From contig JAJTEF010000008.1 of NCBI GenBank assembly GCA_021300355.1, forward strand, positions 1-64,000: 64,000 nt of DNA, given 5' to 3'. This stretch comes from Sphingomonadaceae bacterium (GTDB lineage: Bacteria > Pseudomonadota > Alphaproteobacteria > Sphingomonadales > Sphingomonadaceae). The notes under the pieces were generated by a model. The model did not search any database, was not told the origin of the DNA, and saw only the letters and a program-made list of their open reading frames with translations. Made by a program: the position numbers and the translations under genes. The first letter of the stretch is position 1; each line of letters begins with the position of its first letter. Positions 39,434-49,775 of this stretch are shown here, piece by piece.

Positions 39434-40558
39434 ATGACTGACGATATTTATCATTCTGATTTTCAACTCGGGCCCGATCTTGCCGGCAAACGAATCGTTG
39501 TTGCGATGTCGGGCGGCGTCGATTCGTCTGTGGTTGCGGCGCTGGCTGCGCGGTCGGGCGCCGAAACCATTGGCGTGACGCTGCAACTATATGACCATGG
39601 CAGCGCGGTAAAACGCGCCGGTGCCTGCTGCGCGGGGCAGGATATTCGGGACGCGCGCGCCGTTGCCGATAAATTGGGGATCGCGCATTATGTGTTCGAT
39701 CATGAAAGCCAGTTTCGCGAATCGGTCATCGACCATTTTGCCGATGAATATATGGCGGGCCGCACACCCATTCCGTGCGTTCGGTGCAACATGGGTGTGA
39801 AATTTACCGACCTGTTCCGGCTGGCCCGCGAGCTTGGGGCAGATTGCCTTGCCACGGGCCATTATGTGCGCCGCGTTGAGGGACTGGCCGGTGCGGAATT
39901 GCATCGCGCTTTTGATCCTGCACGCGACCAGAGCTATTTCCTGTTTGCAACGACGCAACATCAGCTTGATTATTTGCGTTTCCCATTGGGCGGCATGCCC
40001 AAGCCGCATGTGCGCGCGATTGCGCAGGAAATGGGCCTCGTCGTAGCCATGAAACCCGACAGTCAGGACATCTGCTTTGTGCCCGATGGCGATTATGCCA
40101 GCGTCGTGCGCAAAATCCGTCCGGATGCAGAGGTCGGCGGTGATATCGTGCATCTGGATGGCCGCACGCTTGGCCAGCATAAGGGCCTGATCCATTACAC
40201 CGTCGGGCAGCGCAAAGGGTTAGAGGTCGGCGGTCAGCCGGTGCCTTTATATGTCATCCGGCTTGACCCCGCCACGCAGCGCGTGATCGTTGGGCCGCGC
40301 GAAGCGCTGGCGGTGCAGGCTGCGCGCGTTATCGATGCCAATTGGCTGGCCAATATCGCAGACCGGCACGTGATGGCCAAGGTACGGTCAATGTCCCGCC
40401 CGGTTCCCGCCCGGATGGATGGCGAATGGTTGCGCTTTGATACGCCCGAATATGGCGTCGCGCCGGGGCAGGCTGCGGTATTATATGACGGTGATCGCGT
40501 GCTTGGCGGTGGCTGGATTGAGGAAACGATGGCGGTGGAAATGGCGACTGCCGCGTGA
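39434..40558 (+). CDS. mnmA: tRNA-specific 2-thiouridylase MnmA
   Basis: A 374-residue enzyme that thiolates U34 of tRNA(Glu/Gln/Lys) using ATP and a sulfur relay. The PP-loop is [18 protein letters not shown] near residue 25. The first active cysteine lies in [12 protein letters not shown] and the second in [21 protein letters not shown] and [10 protein letters not shown] are further family motifs. GGGAGG stands 8 nt before the ATG at 39434. The N-terminal 15 residues are an extension. The gene is likely transcribed alone or with the small membrane protein gene that follows. Confidence 0.96.
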   Translation: MTDDIYHSDFQLGPDLAGKRIVVAMSGGVDSSVVAALAARSGAETIGVTLQLYDHGSAVKRAGACCAGQDIRDARAVADKLGIAHYVFDHESQFRESVIDHFADEYMAGRTPIPCVRCNMGVKFTDLFRLARELGADCLATGHYVRRVEGLAGAELHRAFDPARDQSYFLFATTQHQLDYLRFPLGGMPKPHVRAIAQEMGLVVAMKPDSQDICFVPDGDYASVVRKIRPDAEVGGDIVHLDGRTLGQHKGLIHYTVGQRKGLEVGGQPVPLYVIRLDPATQRVIVGPREALAVQAARVIDANWLANIADRHVMAKVRSMSRPVPARMDGEWLRFDTPEYGVAPGQAAVLYDGDRVLGGGWIEETMAVEMATAA

Positions 40559-40591
40559 CATAATGTCGACTTCTTAGGGGGGACGAAGTTC

Positions 40592-41122
40592 ATGCATTTG
40601 GGAGAAGCACAGCGCGACATGCGCCGGGTATATGTCAACGGCGGGGTTGGTATCTTTGCATCGGGGCTTGTCTGGACATTGTCCGGACTGGTCACCATGA
40701 ACATCAGCCTGATCGCTGGCATGGCGACGTTGTTCTTTGGCGGCATGGCCATTCATCCCATATCGGTTTTTCTGGCGCGTTCTGTTTATAGACGCGGCAA
40801 AACCCGATCACCCAACCCAATGGAGACGCTGGCGTTGCAGTCGACGGCGTTTCTAATCATCGGCCTTGTCATTGCGTTTCTGGTCAGCAGCACGTTCAGC
40901 CAATGGTTCTTTTCCATCGCCTTGTTGACGGTTGCAGCGCGCTATCTGGTGTTCCAAACTGTGTACGGAATGCGCCTGTATCTTATACTTGGCGTCGTTT
41001 TGATGTTTATTGCCAGCTTGGCGTTCTGGATGCCGGGCGTTACGCCAGCGTTCATTGCGTTGACCGCCGGCTTCACTGAACTGCTGTGTTCTGCGTTCAT
41101 CCTTGTGCCCGCAAAACGGTAG
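40592..41122 (+). CDS. Integral membrane protein of unknown function (DUF7010-like)
   Basis: A 176-residue hydrophobic protein with about six membrane helices (for example GVGIFASGLVWTLSGLV, NISLIAGMATLFFGGMAI and FLIIGLVIAFLVSS). Short hydrophilic ends begin MHLGEAQRDMRRVYVNGG. It resembles the DUF7010 membrane proteins in the N-terminal RRVYVNGGVGIF-type motif; this assignment is uncertain. GGGGGGAC lies 8 nt upstream of the ATG. Convergent with the next minus-strand gene (1-bp gap). Confidence 0.7.
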   Translation: MHLGEAQRDMRRVYVNGGVGIFASGLVWTLSGLVTMNISLIAGMATLFFGGMAIHPISVFLARSVYRRGKTRSPNPMETLALQSTAFLIIGLVIAFLVSSTFSQWFFSIALLTVAARYLVFQTVYGMRLYLILGVVLMFIASLAFWMPGVTPAFIALTAGFTELLCSAFILVPAKR

Positions 41123-41123
41123 G

Positions 41124-41498
41124 TTACAGCGCGTCTATTTCTGCCTGATTGAGCTGCATGCAGCCATTTGCGCCACGGCGTTCGGCAACCGCTTCGGCCA
41201 AAAAAGGAACAGACGCGTAAATGCGCTTGTTTTCGGGATCATCGCTGAGGCGTACGATTTCCAAGCCCTTTTCCTTGTCGGTCTCACAAGAGGCCATATC
41301 GCGGCCTTCGATATAGCGGCACGAACAGGTGATGTGCGCGCCATAAGCGGCGCCGAGGCGCGCTTGCCCTTTGATGCTGTTCCAATTCCACACGAGCCAT
41401 AAAGCCGCGATCACGGCCAAGGCTGCGACGATTGTTTTTAGGGTCTTGAACCGTGGCTGCCGTGCTTTTGGTCCAGCTTTTGAAGTTGCGGTTGCCAT
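41124..41498 (-). CDS. Cys-containing single-pass membrane protein, function unknown
   Basis: A 124-residue protein starting at 41498, where GGAGGG precedes the ATG. A basic N-terminus is followed by one helix (TIVAALAVIAALWLVWNW, residues about 22-39), then a periplasmic domain with cysteines at HITCSCRY, SCETDKEKG and GCMQLNQ. Four spaced cysteines suggest disulfide bonding. A longer in-frame upstream extension would run into the divergent gene's control region and is rejected. It diverges from the serine-hydrolase gene with 31 bp between them, so the two may share a promoter region. Confidence 0.7.
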   Translation of the reverse strand: MATATSKAGPKARQPRFKTLKTIVAALAVIAALWLVWNWNSIKGQARLGAAYGAHITCSCRYIEGRDMASCETDKEKGLEIVRLSDDPENKRIYASVPFLAEAVAERRGANGCMQLNQAEIDAL

Positions 41499-41529
41499 AG
41501 ACCCTCCATTTGGTGCATCAAACTGCAAT

Positions 41530-42666
41530 ATGCCTAGAAACAATTTCCGCCGCGCCGCAACCGCTTTTTGTGCATTAACGGCACTTGCCCTCGCTGGATG
41601 CGGCGAAGAGCCGCCTGCAAAGCCCGTTGGCCCCGGCTTTACCCAGATCGCCGACGACGCAGTGGTGAGCCAAGAGAAGCTGGCCGATGCCATCGCGCCC
41701 TTTTTCGAAGATCCCGCTGTTGGCGAAACCCGCGCGCTGGTCGTCATGCAGGGTGGCCGGGTTGTTGCGGAACGTTATGCGCCGGGATACGGCCCTGACA
41801 CGCGGTTGATTAGCTGGTCCATGGCCAAAAGCGTTACCGCTGTATTGGTTGGCATGATGGTGGCGGACGGTCGTCTTGCGCTGGATGAGCCCGCGATTGT
41901 CTCCGAATGGCAAGCGCCGCGCGATAACCGCGCAAAAATAACGCTGCGGCATTTGCTGCATATGTCCTCAGGCCTCGACCACACCGAAATTGCTGAAGGT
42001 GATATTGAGATTTTCGATGCGGACACCCCGCGGATGCTGTTTCTGGATGGCCGCGAAAATGTTGCCCGTTATGCCGAAACACGGCCGCTTGAGGCCAATC
42101 CCGGCGAAAAATTCGAATATAGCACGGCAACGAGCCATATTCTTGCGGACATCATGACCCGGTCACTGACCGACAGTAAGGATCCGTTGGTGCGCCGCGA
42201 CGCTATGCTTGAATATGCCCGTGGGCGGCTTTTTGAGCCCTTGGGACTGACGAGCTTTGTCCCGGAATTCGACCGGAATGGCACCATGCTGGGCGGAAGC
42301 ATGATCCATGGCACGGCACGCGACTGGGCGAAGTTCGGTGAATTCCTGCGCAATAACGGGTCGGTTCAGGCCGCGCAGTTGATGCCGACAAGCTGGATGC
42401 GCTTTATGAAAACGCCAAGCCCGAATAACCGCAGCTATGGTGCGCATATCTGGCTGAACCGCACGGGAAATGACGCGCGCAATCAGGTCCTGTTCCCTGG
42501 AAAAGCGCCATCGGATGTGTTCGCCGCGCTCGGGCATCTGGGCCAATTCGTCGTGGTGTCACCGCAGCATCGGCTGACGATCGTGCGGCTTGGGATGACG
42601 CCCGATGATCAATTGGATCCGGTCAACGACCAATTGGCGAAGCTCATTTCGGTTTTCCCGAAATGA
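41530..42666 (+). CDS. Serine hydrolase lipoprotein (class C beta-lactamase-like)
   Basis: A 378-residue protein with a lipoprotein signal ending in LALAGC (lipidated Cys near residue 24). The beta-lactamase/PBP-like domain has the SxxK motif in WSMAKSVTAVLVG (near residue 97), LRHLLHMSSGLDH and EYSTATSHILAD as the Tyr-motif region. A late GAHIWLN segment stands where KTG-type motifs usually lie. It is probably an esterase or peptidase rather than an antibiotic-inactivating enzyme (inference). The start is at 41530; an upstream extension would precede the signal peptide. Confidence 0.85.
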   Translation: MPRNNFRRAATAFCALTALALAGCGEEPPAKPVGPGFTQIADDAVVSQEKLADAIAPFFEDPAVGETRALVVMQGGRVVAERYAPGYGPDTRLISWSMAKSVTAVLVGMMVADGRLALDEPAIVSEWQAPRDNRAKITLRHLLHMSSGLDHTEIAEGDIEIFDADTPRMLFLDGRENVARYAETRPLEANPGEKFEYSTATSHILADIMTRSLTDSKDPLVRRDAMLEYARGRLFEPLGLTSFVPEFDRNGTMLGGSMIHGTARDWAKFGEFLRNNGSVQAAQLMPTSWMRFMKTPSPNNRSYGAHIWLNRTGNDARNQVLFPGKAPSDVFAALGHLGQFVVVSPQHRLTIVRLGMTPDDQLDPVNDQLAKLISVFPK

Positions 42667-42679
42667 TAAAGTCTGATGA

Positions 42680-42970
42680 CTAGGCTTTGGCCACCGGTGC
42701 GTCGTCGCCAAGGTCTTCGAACCAAGCTTCGACAGGTCCGCTCAGCTTGATAAGCAATGGGTTGCCCTTGCGATCGCGTGCTTTGCCCGCCTGAACCTTA
42801 ATCCAGCCTTCGGAAATGCAATATTCCTCAACAGTTGTGCGGATTTCGCCCTTGAAACGAATACCCACGCCGCGCGACAACAAATCGCCGTCGAAATGCG
42901 GGCTCATCGGGTTAATCGACAAGTGATCGGGTGGGGTATCTGCCCCTGCAGCTTTGGTCTCTTCAGTCAT
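42680..42970 (-). CDS. DUF3297 family protein
   Basis: A 96-residue cytoplasmic protein. It reads PPDHLSINPMSPHFDGDLL, RGVGIRFKGEIRTTVEEYC, ISEGWIKVQAGKARDRKGNP and LLIKLSGPVEAWFED, the whole DUF3297 signature. The start at 42970 (MTEETKA) is preferred to an upstream in-frame ATG because of family length. Function unknown. It diverges from the flavoprotein gene and converges on the serine hydrolase (13-bp gap). Confidence 0.9.
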   Translation of the reverse strand: MTEETKAAGADTPPDHLSINPMSPHFDGDLLSRGVGIRFKGEIRTTVEEYCISEGWIKVQAGKARDRKGNPLLIKLSGPVEAWFEDLGDDAPVAKA

Positions 42971-43035
42971 GCGCGCGGCTTTGCCGCAAAGCATAGCACT
43001 TGGCAATATGGCGCGGGCAGTGCAGGAGCTTCAAA

Positions 43036-44247
43036 ATGGCAATTTCGAACAACTATGATGTAATAATTTTGGGCGCTGGTGGCGCTGGACTGATGTGTGC
43101 GCTGACCGCAGGGCAACGCGGACGGCGCGTGCTGGTGATTGACCATGCAACGGGACCGGGCAAGAAAATCCTGATTTCCGGCGGTGGCAGGTGCAATTTC
43201 ACCAACGTCAACGCGACAACGGTCCATGCGCAAGAACGCTATTTGTCCGCCAACCCGCATTTTTCGAAGTCGGCATTGGGACGGTACACGCCGCAGGACT
43301 TTATCGAACTGGTGCGCAGCTACGGCATCGCCTTTCATGAAAAAACGCTTGGCCAATTGTTCTGTGACGGATCCGCGCGCCAGATTGTCGAAATGCTCAT
43401 GGAAGAATGCGACCGGTCACAAACGCTTGGCGGCCGCGTGGACTTTGCATTCAATTCCCCTGTCGGCGAGATATCGCACGACGGCAGCGTCTATCATGTC
43501 ATGTATAACGGCCTGCGCGCATCTGCCGCGTCTTTGGTCATTGCCACGGGCGGCCCAAGCATTCCGAAAATGGGTGCGACGGCATTTGCGTATGATCTGG
43601 GCCGGCAATTTGGACTGAAGATTGTCGAGCCAAGGCCGGCCTTGGTGCCGCTGACGCTCGGCGGGGATGATGTGCTGTTCCGCGAACTGTCGGGCGTATC
43701 GGCTGAGGTCGTTGCGCAGCATGGCAAAACGGCATTCCGCGAAGCAGCCCTGTTCACCCACCGCGGACTAAGTGGCCCTGCGGTGCTTCAGATCAGCAGC
43801 TATTGGCGGCCCGGTGACCGTGTTGGGATCGATTTCCTGCCGGATCATGATGCGCCGGCATGGTTGTTGTCCGAAAAGCGGGCCCGACCGAAGGCGACGC
43901 TGAAATCGACGCTCGATCGGGTCCTTTCGGCCCGACTGGCGGAGGCTTTGGCAGATAAGCTTGCGCTGCAAGGGAACCTTGCCGACCAAAGCGATCGTAA
44001 GCTGGCAGAGGCAGGCGCATTGCTCGATTGTTGGCCGTTCGTGCCCAATGGCAGCGAGGGCTATGCCAAAGCCGAGGTCACGCTTGGTGGGATCAGCACC
44101 GACGGCCTGTCGCAACAGACAATGGAAGCCAAGAAAATGCCGGGGCTGTTTTGCATCGGCGAGGCTGTGGATGTCACTGGCTGGCTGGGCGGCTATAACT
44201 TCCAATGGGCATGGGCGAGCGGCGTCGCTGCGGGTGAAGCGGTTTAG
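43036..44247 (+). CDS. HI0933/YhiN-family FAD-dependent oxidoreductase
   Basis: A 403-residue flavoprotein. FAD-binding dinucleotide loop VIILGAGGAGLMCALTAG at the N-terminus; the HI0933 hallmark KILISGGGRCNFTNVN near residue 48; ATGGPSIPKMGATAFAYDLG; FTHRGLSGPAVLQIS; the C-terminal GGISTDGL, and GEAVDVTGWLGGYNFQWAWASG. Members bind flavin but their reaction is not known. AGGAG lies upstream of the ATG at 43036, which decides the start over an in-frame codon at 43000. Confidence 0.9.
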   Translation: MAISNNYDVIILGAGGAGLMCALTAGQRGRRVLVIDHATGPGKKILISGGGRCNFTNVNATTVHAQERYLSANPHFSKSALGRYTPQDFIELVRSYGIAFHEKTLGQLFCDGSARQIVEMLMEECDRSQTLGGRVDFAFNSPVGEISHDGSVYHVMYNGLRASAASLVIATGGPSIPKMGATAFAYDLGRQFGLKIVEPRPALVPLTLGGDDVLFRELSGVSAEVVAQHGKTAFREAALFTHRGLSGPAVLQISSYWRPGDRVGIDFLPDHDAPAWLLSEKRARPKATLKSTLDRVLSARLAEALADKLALQGNLADQSDRKLAEAGALLDCWPFVPNGSEGYAKAEVTLGGISTDGLSQQTMEAKKMPGLFCIGEAVDVTGWLGGYNFQWAWASGVAAGEAV

Positions 44248-44303
44248 CGTTTTGGTATGACGGCGGCATTCCGTTTCTAAGCAAACCGGATAGTCCGAAT
44301 ACG

Positions 44304-44330
44304 AAAAGGGCGCCAAAGTGGCGCCCTTTT
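44304..44330. terminator. Bidirectional Rho-independent terminator
   Basis: AAAAGGGCGCCA (44304-44315) and TGGCGCCCTTTT (44319-44330) form a perfect 12-bp stem with a 3-nt loop. T-runs follow on both strands, so it can end transcription of the flavoprotein gene (plus) and of typA (minus), whose stop is at 44335. Confidence 0.9.
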
Positions 44331-44334
44331 TTGT

Positions 44335-46155
44335 TTATGCAGCCTGTTTGGCGCGTGATGCTTTTTTCCGCTCGTTTGGATCCAGCAAACGCTTGCGCAA
44401 GCGGATGTTCTTTGGCGTGACCTCAACCATTTCATCGTCATCGATATAAGCAATGGCTTGCTCAAGCGTGAGACGCTTTGGCGGGGTGAGGCGGATGGCG
44501 TCGTCCTTGCCGGTCGAACGGAAGTTCGTCAGCTGCTTCGACTTCATTGGGTTCACTTCCAAATCGTCTGGCTTGGCGTTTTCGCCGATGATCATGCCTT
44601 CGTACAAAGCTTCACCGGGCGATACCATCAAGATGCCACGTTCTTCCAATGGGCCGAGCGCGTACGCAACGGCTTCACCCGCACCATTTGAAATCAGAAC
44701 GCCGTTCTTGCGGCCTTCGATTGCGCCACGATGTGGGCCATATTTTTCGAACAAGCGGTTCATGATGCCCGTGCCGCGCGTGTCGGACAGGAATTCGCCA
44801 TGGTAACCGATCAGGCCGCGTGATGGCGCGCTGAAGGTGATGCGGGTCTTGCCGCCACCTGATGGACGCATGTCGGTAAGGTCGCCCTTACGCACGGCCA
44901 TTTTTTCAACGACTGTACCGGAATATTCATCATCAACGTCGATGACGACCGTTTCATATGGCTCGGTCTTCTGGCCATTTTCGTCTTCGCGGAACAGCAC
45001 GCGTGGGCGGCTGATGCCAAGTTCAAAGCCTTCGCGGCGCATCGTTTCAATAAGAACGCCCAGCTGAAGTTCGCCGCGGCCAGCGACTTCAAAGCTGTCC
45101 TTGTCTTCGGCTTCGGTAATACGGACGGCGACGTTGCTTTCAGCTTCGCGCATCAGACGGTCGCGGATCATGCGGCTCGTAACCTTCGTGCCTTCACGGC
45201 CAGCCATCGGGCTGTCGTTCACCGAAAAACGCATCGACAATGTTGGCGGATCGATAGGCTGCGCTTGCAATGGCTCAGTTACCGTGGGTTCGGCAATCGT
45301 GTCGGCCACAGTCGCGGTGGTCAAACCGGCGATCGAAATAATGTCGCCAGCCTTCGCTTCGTCAACAGGAACGCGCTCAAGACCACGGAAGGACATGATC
45401 TTGGATGCACGGCCGGTTTCGACAACCTTGCCGTCGGGGTTCAATGCGTGGATCTGTTGGTTCACCTTGACGGTACCCGACAGCACGAGGCCAGTCAGGA
45501 TACGGCCAAGGAAGTTGTCGCGGTCAAGCAAGGTGACAAGCATCTTGAACTCGCCATCAACGTCGGCCTTTGGCTCTGGAACATGGCTGACGATGGTTTC
45601 GAACATCGGGGTCAGCGTGCCTTCGCGTGCGCTTGGGTCCGTCGACGCATAGCCATTGCGGCCCGATGCATAGAGCACAGGGAAATCGAGCTGCTCATCG
45701 GTGGCATCCAGCGAAACGAACAGGTCGAACACTTCGTCCAACACTTCCTGAATACGCTCGTCAGGACGGTCGATCTTGTTGACGACGACGATTGGCTTCA
45801 AACCAAGGGCCAAGGCCTTTCCGGTAACGAACTTCGTCTGTGGCATCGCGCCTTCGGAGGAATCGACGAGCAGGATAACGCCGTCGACCATCGAGAGGAT
45901 GCGCTCAACTTCGCCGCCAAAGTCGGCGTGGCCCGGGGTGTCGACGATGTTGATGCGGGTTTCGTTCCATTCGACCGATGTGCACTTGGCAAGAATGGTG
46001 ATGCCGCGTTCTTTTTCGAGGTCGTTGGAATCCATGGCGCGTTCTTCGATGCGCTGGTTGTCGCGGAAGGTACCAGACTGACGAAACAGTTGGTCAACAA
46101 GGGTGGTTTTGCCGTGATCGACGTGCGCGATGATGGCGATATTACGCAATGACAT
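44335..46155 (-). CDS. typA: Ribosome-associated GTPase TypA/BipA
   Basis: A 606-residue translational GTPase of the EF-G group that helps 50S assembly and stress growth. The G1 motif is [14 protein letters not shown] near residue 10, G2 region RGITI with [19 protein letters not shown] (G3) and [11 protein letters not shown] (G4). Domain V-like and C-terminal TypA segments (EMLLESREIG absent, but [21 protein letters not shown] present) close the protein. The length and order fit TypA. The preceding gap (46156-46290) separates it from a divergent transporter gene. Confidence 0.96.
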   Translation of the reverse strand: MSLRNIAIIAHVDHGKTTLVDQLFRQSGTFRDNQRIEERAMDSNDLEKERGITILAKCTSVEWNETRINIVDTPGHADFGGEVERILSMVDGVILLVDSSEGAMPQTKFVTGKALALGLKPIVVVNKIDRPDERIQEVLDEVFDLFVSLDATDEQLDFPVLYASGRNGYASTDPSAREGTLTPMFETIVSHVPEPKADVDGEFKMLVTLLDRDNFLGRILTGLVLSGTVKVNQQIHALNPDGKVVETGRASKIMSFRGLERVPVDEAKAGDIISIAGLTTATVADTIAEPTVTEPLQAQPIDPPTLSMRFSVNDSPMAGREGTKVTSRMIRDRLMREAESNVAVRITEAEDKDSFEVAGRGELQLGVLIETMRREGFELGISRPRVLFREDENGQKTEPYETVVIDVDDEYSGTVVEKMAVRKGDLTDMRPSGGGKTRITFSAPSRGLIGYHGEFLSDTRGTGIMNRLFEKYGPHRGAIEGRKNGVLISNGAGEAVAYALGPLEERGILMVSPGEALYEGMIIGENAKPDDLEVNPMKSKQLTNFRSTGKDDAIRLTPPKRLTLEQAIAYIDDDEMVEVTPKNIRLRKRLLDPNERKKASRAKQAA

Positions 46156-46290
46156 TTAGAAATGGGCCTTTTGGAAGGTCGTCATGGTAGCCACATGCCA
46201 CCAGATTCTCGCGGGCCCTTAACCCAATATGTTTTGCGGCGCAACATCGCTGGTGTTGCAATAGGCGATTGTTCAGGTCAAAGCGTCGCC

Positions 46291-47253
46291 ATGATTGCCC
46301 GTATCTTTGCTGACCGCTTCGTTCTTTTGCTGCTTGGCACGATATTGCTGGCAAGCTTTCTACCCGTGCGTGGGGCGGCTGCCAATATTGCGGCCATGAT
46401 CTCGTCCGCCGCGATTTTCGTGCTCTTTTTCCTGAACGGTGTCCGGTTGCCGCGGCAAGAGGTCGTCAACGGCGTGCGCAATTGGCGGCTGCAGGGCGCG
46501 ATTTTCCTGTTTGTATTTGGGGTAATGTCCGCCGCTGGATTAATGCTGTCGCATATTTTCGACAATGTCCTACCGGCCACGCTGGCGCTCGGCATATTGT
46601 TCACCGGCATTTTGCCATCAACGGTGCAGTCGGCTGCTGCCTATTGCGCATTGGCCAAAGGCAATGTTGCAGCATCGGTGGTGGCAGCCGCGTTGATTAA
46701 CCTTGTCGGTGTGGTCCTTTCGCCCGTGCTGTTCGCTTTGCTGGCGCATGTGGGCGAAGGCAGCGTGTCGGGTGAAGCCGTGGGACGGATTGCATTGATC
46801 TTGCTGCTGCCCTTTGCACTTGGCCAGATGATGCAGCGTTGGTTCAAGCCATGGGTTGATGGGCACAAATCGCTCGCGACATGGATGGACCGCGTGTCGA
46901 TTGCCATTGCGGTCTATGTCGCGTTTTCAGGCGCAGTGGTTGCGGGTATCTGGAGCATTGTGCGCGGTGACGAGCTGGCTTGGCTGGCGGTGGCGCTGTC
47001 GATCATGCTGGTCATCGGCTTTGGCGGTGCGTGGGCGTTGGGCGGGGTCATGAAACTGCCGCGCGGTGACCGGATTACCATGCTGTTTTCAGGCGGGCAG
47101 AAAAGCATCGCCATTGGCGCCCCGCTGGCTGCAACGATATTCCCACCAGCGATTGCTGGCATGGTGCTGTTACCGACGCTGGCGTACCATATGGCGCAGT
47201 TGATATTGTCGGCACCCATGGCGACGCATTTGGCTGCGGATAAAAAACCGTAG
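46291..47253 (+). CDS. Bile acid:sodium symporter (BASS)-family transporter
   Basis: A 320-residue membrane protein with about 10 helices. The motifs FFLNGVRLPRQEVVNGVRNW, GILFTGILPSTVQSAAAYCALAKGNVAASV (read in parts) and FSGGQKSIAIGAPLAATIFP match the PF13593 branch of bile-acid:sodium symporters. Substrate unknown; family members take organic acids or related solutes. The ATG at 46291 is chosen because the upstream extension from 46162 is not hydrophobic or conserved. The TAG stop lies inside the left arm of a 67-bp palindromic repeat. Confidence 0.85.
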   Translation: MIARIFADRFVLLLLGTILLASFLPVRGAAANIAAMISSAAIFVLFFLNGVRLPRQEVVNGVRNWRLQGAIFLFVFGVMSAAGLMLSHIFDNVLPATLALGILFTGILPSTVQSAAAYCALAKGNVAASVVAAALINLVGVVLSPVLFALLAHVGEGSVSGEAVGRIALILLLPFALGQMMQRWFKPWVDGHKSLATWMDRVSIAIAVYVAFSGAVVAGIWSIVRGDELAWLAVALSIMLVIGFGGAWALGGVMKLPRGDRITMLFSGGQKSIAIGAPLAATIFPPAIAGMVLLPTLAYHMAQLILSAPMATHLAADKKP

Positions 47254-47314
47254 TGCTGAGCCTGTCGAAGCACGCCCCACGGATAGGCGCCCTTCGACAG
47301 GCTCAGGGCTACGG
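47248..47314. repeat. 67-bp palindromic REP/BIME-like element, copy 1
   Basis: Ends are CCGTAG and CTACGG. The left arm contains GTGCTGAGCCTGTCGAAGCAC and the right arm GCCCTTCGACAGGCTCAGGGC (read 21 letters as two parts), themselves short palindromes, around a 15-bp centre. It is the reverse-complement counterpart of the element at 52495-52561 and has the same length. The symporter stop codon (TAG at 47251-47253) is part of it. In RNA it can fold into two hairpins or one long hairpin, so it may end transcription. Confidence 0.85.
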
Positions 47315-47321
47315 TGAATGT

Positions 47322-49775
47322 TCACAGACTCCTCAGCGCCTCCGACGGACGTGCCGCCAATATCGGCAGTGAGCCGACAATGCCGAGTATGAATGTCAGG
47401 CCAGCGCCGCCGAACAAAGTTAGCGCCAATATGCCATAATCGGGCGCGAAGCTGAAATCGAAGATGTGCACGACGACATAATATGCCGCCCCCATGCCAA
47501 GCGCGAGGGACAGCAATCCGAGCACCACGGCCAAGATGCCATATTCCATCGCCTGTGCGCCCAATATCTGGCGGCGTGTGCCGCCCAGCATCTTGGTAAT
47601 CACCGCGTCATAGATGCGCGACTGGCGCGCAGCGGCGATGGCACCCACCAGAACTGCGATGCCCGCCAAGATCGCGATGGACGCCGCCGCCGCGATGGCT
47701 TGCGCCATTTGGCTGAGCAAATTGGTGATTTGCGCCGTCACCTCGCCAACCTCAATCAGGGAGGATGAAGGGAATGCGGGCGGTAAGGATTTGGCCAAGA
47801 CGCGCTCGGCGTCCTTTGACACCGTCAACGTCGCCACCATATTGTGCGGCGCGGCGTCGAGGCTGCCGGGTGAGAAGACCATCACATAATTGAGGCCGAA
47901 ATTCTCCCAATTGACCGTGCGCAGTGACGCAATCTTGGCGGGGACTTCGACGCCAAGCAGGCTGATGGTCAGGCTATCGCCAATACCAACATCGAGCACT
48001 TTGGCGATTTCGGCATCAAGGCTGACCAACGCTGGCCCATTATAATCGGCCGGCCACCATTCGCCCTCCACAAGCTCGCTGCCTTTTGGAATATCGGCGC
48101 TGTATGTCAGGCCGCGGTCGCCATTGAGCACCCATGCGCCTTCCGGTAGTTCCTCCAATTGATCGACACGTTGGCCGCCATATTCGATGATCGTACCCCG
48201 CAGCGCGGGGATGAGGTTGATGGTGGCGGCAGGGTCTGCGTCCTTGACCATGTTTGTGAACGTCGCAGCGCCTTCGCGCGGGATATCGAGCACGAAAAAG
48301 CTTGGTGCGCGTTCGGGAACGCTGTTCTTGATCTCGTTATTTATGCTGGTCTGAATCGCCGCCAGTGTGACGAACAAGGTCAAGCCAAGGCCCAAGGCGA
48401 CAACGAGCGCCTGCGTCTGCGCGCCTGGCCTATGCAAGTTGGCGAGCGCCAACCGGGGCAGTGGGGCCTTTGGACGGGGCAGGCGAATGGCAATGAAGCG
48501 CAGCAGGAACGCGATGCCGGTGAGCAAAAGCAACAGGCCGAATGCCGCGCCAATGAACGCCAGCGAGAACATCGGCTCGCGCGCTGTGACCACAGCCAGC
48601 GCCACGATTGCGGAAATCGCGCCAACGACCCAGATGGTGCTTTTGCGGTCGATGCGGCTGTTGCCTTCGACAATCGCGCGGAACAGGCCGGCTGCGGGCA
48701 CCGTGCGGGCACGCGCAAGCGGGGGCAGGGCAAAGGCGAGCGCAATGAGTAAGCCGTAGATCGCACTGACCGCCAAGGGAAGCGGATGCATGTTGAAGCC
48801 CGGCGCAACGGGCAGGATGTCGCCTGCGACCCAATATCGCGACGGACGTGACCGCAAGGATTTGCAACATATAGATGCGGAATATCGTCTGGCTGTCCGC
48901 GCCCGTGACCTTCAATGTCGCGATGCTTGCGCGTTTGCTGGCGAGATAGCTGCCCACGCCATTGCCGACGCCAATACCGGCGATCACCAATGCGGCGAGG
49001 CCGACAAGTGTCAGGAATTGCCCCATGCGTTCAATGAAGCGCCGTGTTCCCGGCGCGCCGTTTGACCGGTCGGTGATGTCCCAGCCCGCGGACGGAAATT
49101 GTGCCTCAAGCGCTTTGGCGACGGCTGCGGCGTCTTCCTGAGGCCCCAACTTGATGCGGTACTTGCTCTCATACATGCTGCCCGGCTGGATGAGGCCGGT
49201 GTCCGGCAGCGACGCCATGTTGATGATGGCGACTGGCCCAAGCGTGAAGCCTTCGCCCAAACGGTCGGGCTCTTCCGCAATGATGCCGGCTACCTTGAAC
49301 GTTGCTTCGCCAAACCGGACGGTGCCGCCGGTTGCGATATCAAGCCGTTCGGACAAGGTTGGTCCGATGTAGATTTCACCCTTTGCGGGAGCTTTGGCCG
49401 GGCCACCTTCGCGTAATGTGAGCGTGCCATAATGCGGATAGGCATTGTCGATGGCCTTGAGTTCCGCAAGCAGGCTGTCGTTGCCAATCGCCATTGCGCG
49501 CAACGGATGGTTTCGGAAACCGCACCCGCCTTGCGCATCGCTGCCATTTCGGCAGCGTTCGCTTCGCGCTGTGCAATGCCAATCTCAATATCCCCGCCCA
49601 AGATCGTCTGGCCGCGCCGTGAAAGCTCGTCTGAAATCCCTGCCGTTAGGCTGCCAATCGCCGCCAATGTCGCGACGCCCAGAAACAGGCAAATCGCAAG
49701 CAGCCGAAGCCCGCGAATGCGCGCGGACAGATCACGGCGCGATATGCGCCAAATAGCAGCGAGGGGTAGGGTCAA
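47322..49775 (-). pseudogene. ybbP-like ABC transporter permease, disrupted by two frame changes
   Basis: A FtsX/MacB-type permease of about 818 codons, read in three pieces. Piece 1 from the TTG at 49775 (TLPLAAIWRISRRDLSARIRG to EMAAMRKAGAVSETIR). A base is missing near 49502, after which piece 2 (MRAMAIGNDSLLAELKAIDN to ILAVTSVAIL) continues. A GGG run near 48834 carries one extra base (or lacks two), after which piece 3 (VAGDILPVAPGFNMHPLP to ARPSEALRSL) completes the gene. The two shifts cancel, so the overall length is that of an intact gene. The start overlaps the stop of the ATPase gene (TTGA). An intact protein would work with the ATPase in moving lipoprotein or lipid-like substrates. 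Homopolymer-type sequencing error is likely. Confidence 0.85.

Noticed and set aside
39250..39441. 63-codon plus-strand frame running into the mnmA start
   Set aside because: It overlaps mnmA in another frame, lies in the probable promoter region and has no family features.
45265..46152. Plus-strand open frame over typA
   Set aside because: typA is certain on the minus strand and the overlapping frame has no recognisable domain.
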